A DNA stretch of 7,491 nt from Dehalococcoidia bacterium (GTDB lineage Bacteria > Chloroflexota > Dehalococcoidia > GIF9 > AB-539-J10), in the NCBI GenBank assembly GCA_004377135.1, contig SOHS01000041.1:1-7491 (forward strand), given 5' to 3'. Under the pieces are notes generated by a model. It was not told the DNA's origin and ran no database searches. It saw nothing but the letters and a program-made list of their open reading frames with translations. The stretch's first letter is position 1. Each line of letters starts with the position of its first letter. Below are positions 7,126 through 7,491 of the stretch, piece by piece. Both the position numbers and the translations under genes were made by a program.

Positions 7126-7147
7126 ATAAATCTCTCTTCGATATACT
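7120..7147 (+). promoter_or_regulatory. Candidate sigma-70 promoter for the membrane protein gene
   Basis: TTGACT (7120-7125), a 16-base spacer, then TATACT (7142-7147). Each box differs from consensus at one base. Predicted start near 7154, giving a leader of about 27 bases before the ATG at 7181. Confidence 0.55.
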
Positions 7148-7180
7148 TAATGCACAAGCTTACGAATTAGGAGGCAGGAT

Positions 7181-7491
7181 ATGCAAGTATTTAACAAACT
7201 ACAAACACACTCACAGTCAGGAGACATTTTGCGTGTAGTCATTGGGATTCTGGTCTTTGGTTCGATATGGGGTCTTATGGAAGCTACCCTGGGCGGGGCT
7301 TTACACCTTATCCACTTCACCTACAAAGGGGCAATTACAGGGGGCATTGGCATGTCAATCATGGCGGCGTTTGTCGTAATGTATCGGCAACCCAGGCTCG
7401 CATTCTGGATTGCAGTGATCGCCGCCTTGTTCAAGCCACTGAGTGCCGTGATTTATGGCCAACCTATCTTTGCTCCCTTCGTGGTCAACCC
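7181..7491 (+). CDS. Integral membrane protein of unknown function, 5' part only
   Basis: An open frame starts at ATG 7181, preceded by AGGAGG (7169-7174) at six bases, and runs off the window after 103 full codons. After a polar N-terminus (residues 1-15) there are three likely membrane helices at about 17-33, 50-67 and 72-92, with Glu34 just after the first, and a Gly-rich segment GGIGM at 54-58. I do not recognise the family. The compact helices would fit a small-molecule uptake protein, such as an S-component-like permease, but that is a guess. It is transcribed away from the transhydroxylase operon across a shared control region, so co-regulation is possible. The C-terminal part is missing. 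Confidence 0.75.
   Translation, partial: MQVFNKLQTHSQSGDILRVVIGILVFGSIWGLMEATLGGALHLIHFTYKGAITGGIGMSIMAAFVVMYRQPRLAFWIAVIAALFKPLSAVIYGQPIFAPFVVN

Noticed and set aside
1..7491. tRNA, rRNA, CRISPR array, insertion sequence or riboswitch
   Set aside because: Nearly the whole window is protein-coding, the gaps are short, and none shows the repeats, cloverleaf or transposase features required.

Overview
The window holds two complete, related molybdenum enzyme operons placed tail to tail, and the start of a divergent membrane protein gene. Each operon encodes a large bis-MGD molybdopterin subunit (about 865-875 aa) followed by a small iron-sulfur subunit (about 280 aa). The small subunit ends in a beta-rich carboxypeptidase-regulatory / transthyretin-like domain. 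This two-subunit layout, the lack of an iron-sulfur motif in the large subunit, and the shared PDSWEGW motif with the molybdenum-ligand serine place both pairs in the pyrogallol-phloroglucinol transhydroxylase (TH) branch of the DMSO reductase superfamily. Acetylene hydratase and the catechol dehydroxylases are relatives in that superfamily.

The genes suggest a strictly anaerobic bacterium that handles polyhydroxylated aromatics such as gallate, pyrogallol, hydroxyhydroquinone or tannin and lignin breakdown products. Phylum cannot be settled from this window. Shine-Dalgarno sites are strong and bacterial. Base composition is moderate and uneven: hand counts of single 60-base lines gave about 57-60% G+C in the first large-subunit gene and about 38-43% in three lines of the 3' part of its partner and the next operon.

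Layout: 1-99 is a leader without a recognisable gene. 100-2724 (+) encodes a divergent TH-like large subunit and 2724-3563 (+) its small subunit, with a TAATG overlap. 3564-3608 is a short convergent spacer. 3609-4451 (-) and 4454-7045 (-) encode the second pair. 7046-7180 is a compact divergent control region with two candidate promoters whose -35 boxes form an inverted repeat. 7181-7491 (+) is a membrane protein that runs off the window.

The minus-strand pair looks like a genuine transhydroxylase: the active-site residues recalled from the Pelobacter acidigallici enzyme are present at matching spacing, and its small subunit has Cys for only three [4Fe-4S] clusters. The plus-strand pair keeps the Asp-Ser-Trp at molybdenum but has lost most substrate-pocket residues. 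Its small subunit keeps nearly all ligands of a fourth cluster, with one Cys replaced by His. The simplest reading is two soluble, cytoplasmic enzymes with divided tasks. They could carry out successive transhydroxylations, or one could transhydroxylate while the other does a true redox step such as reductive dehydroxylation.
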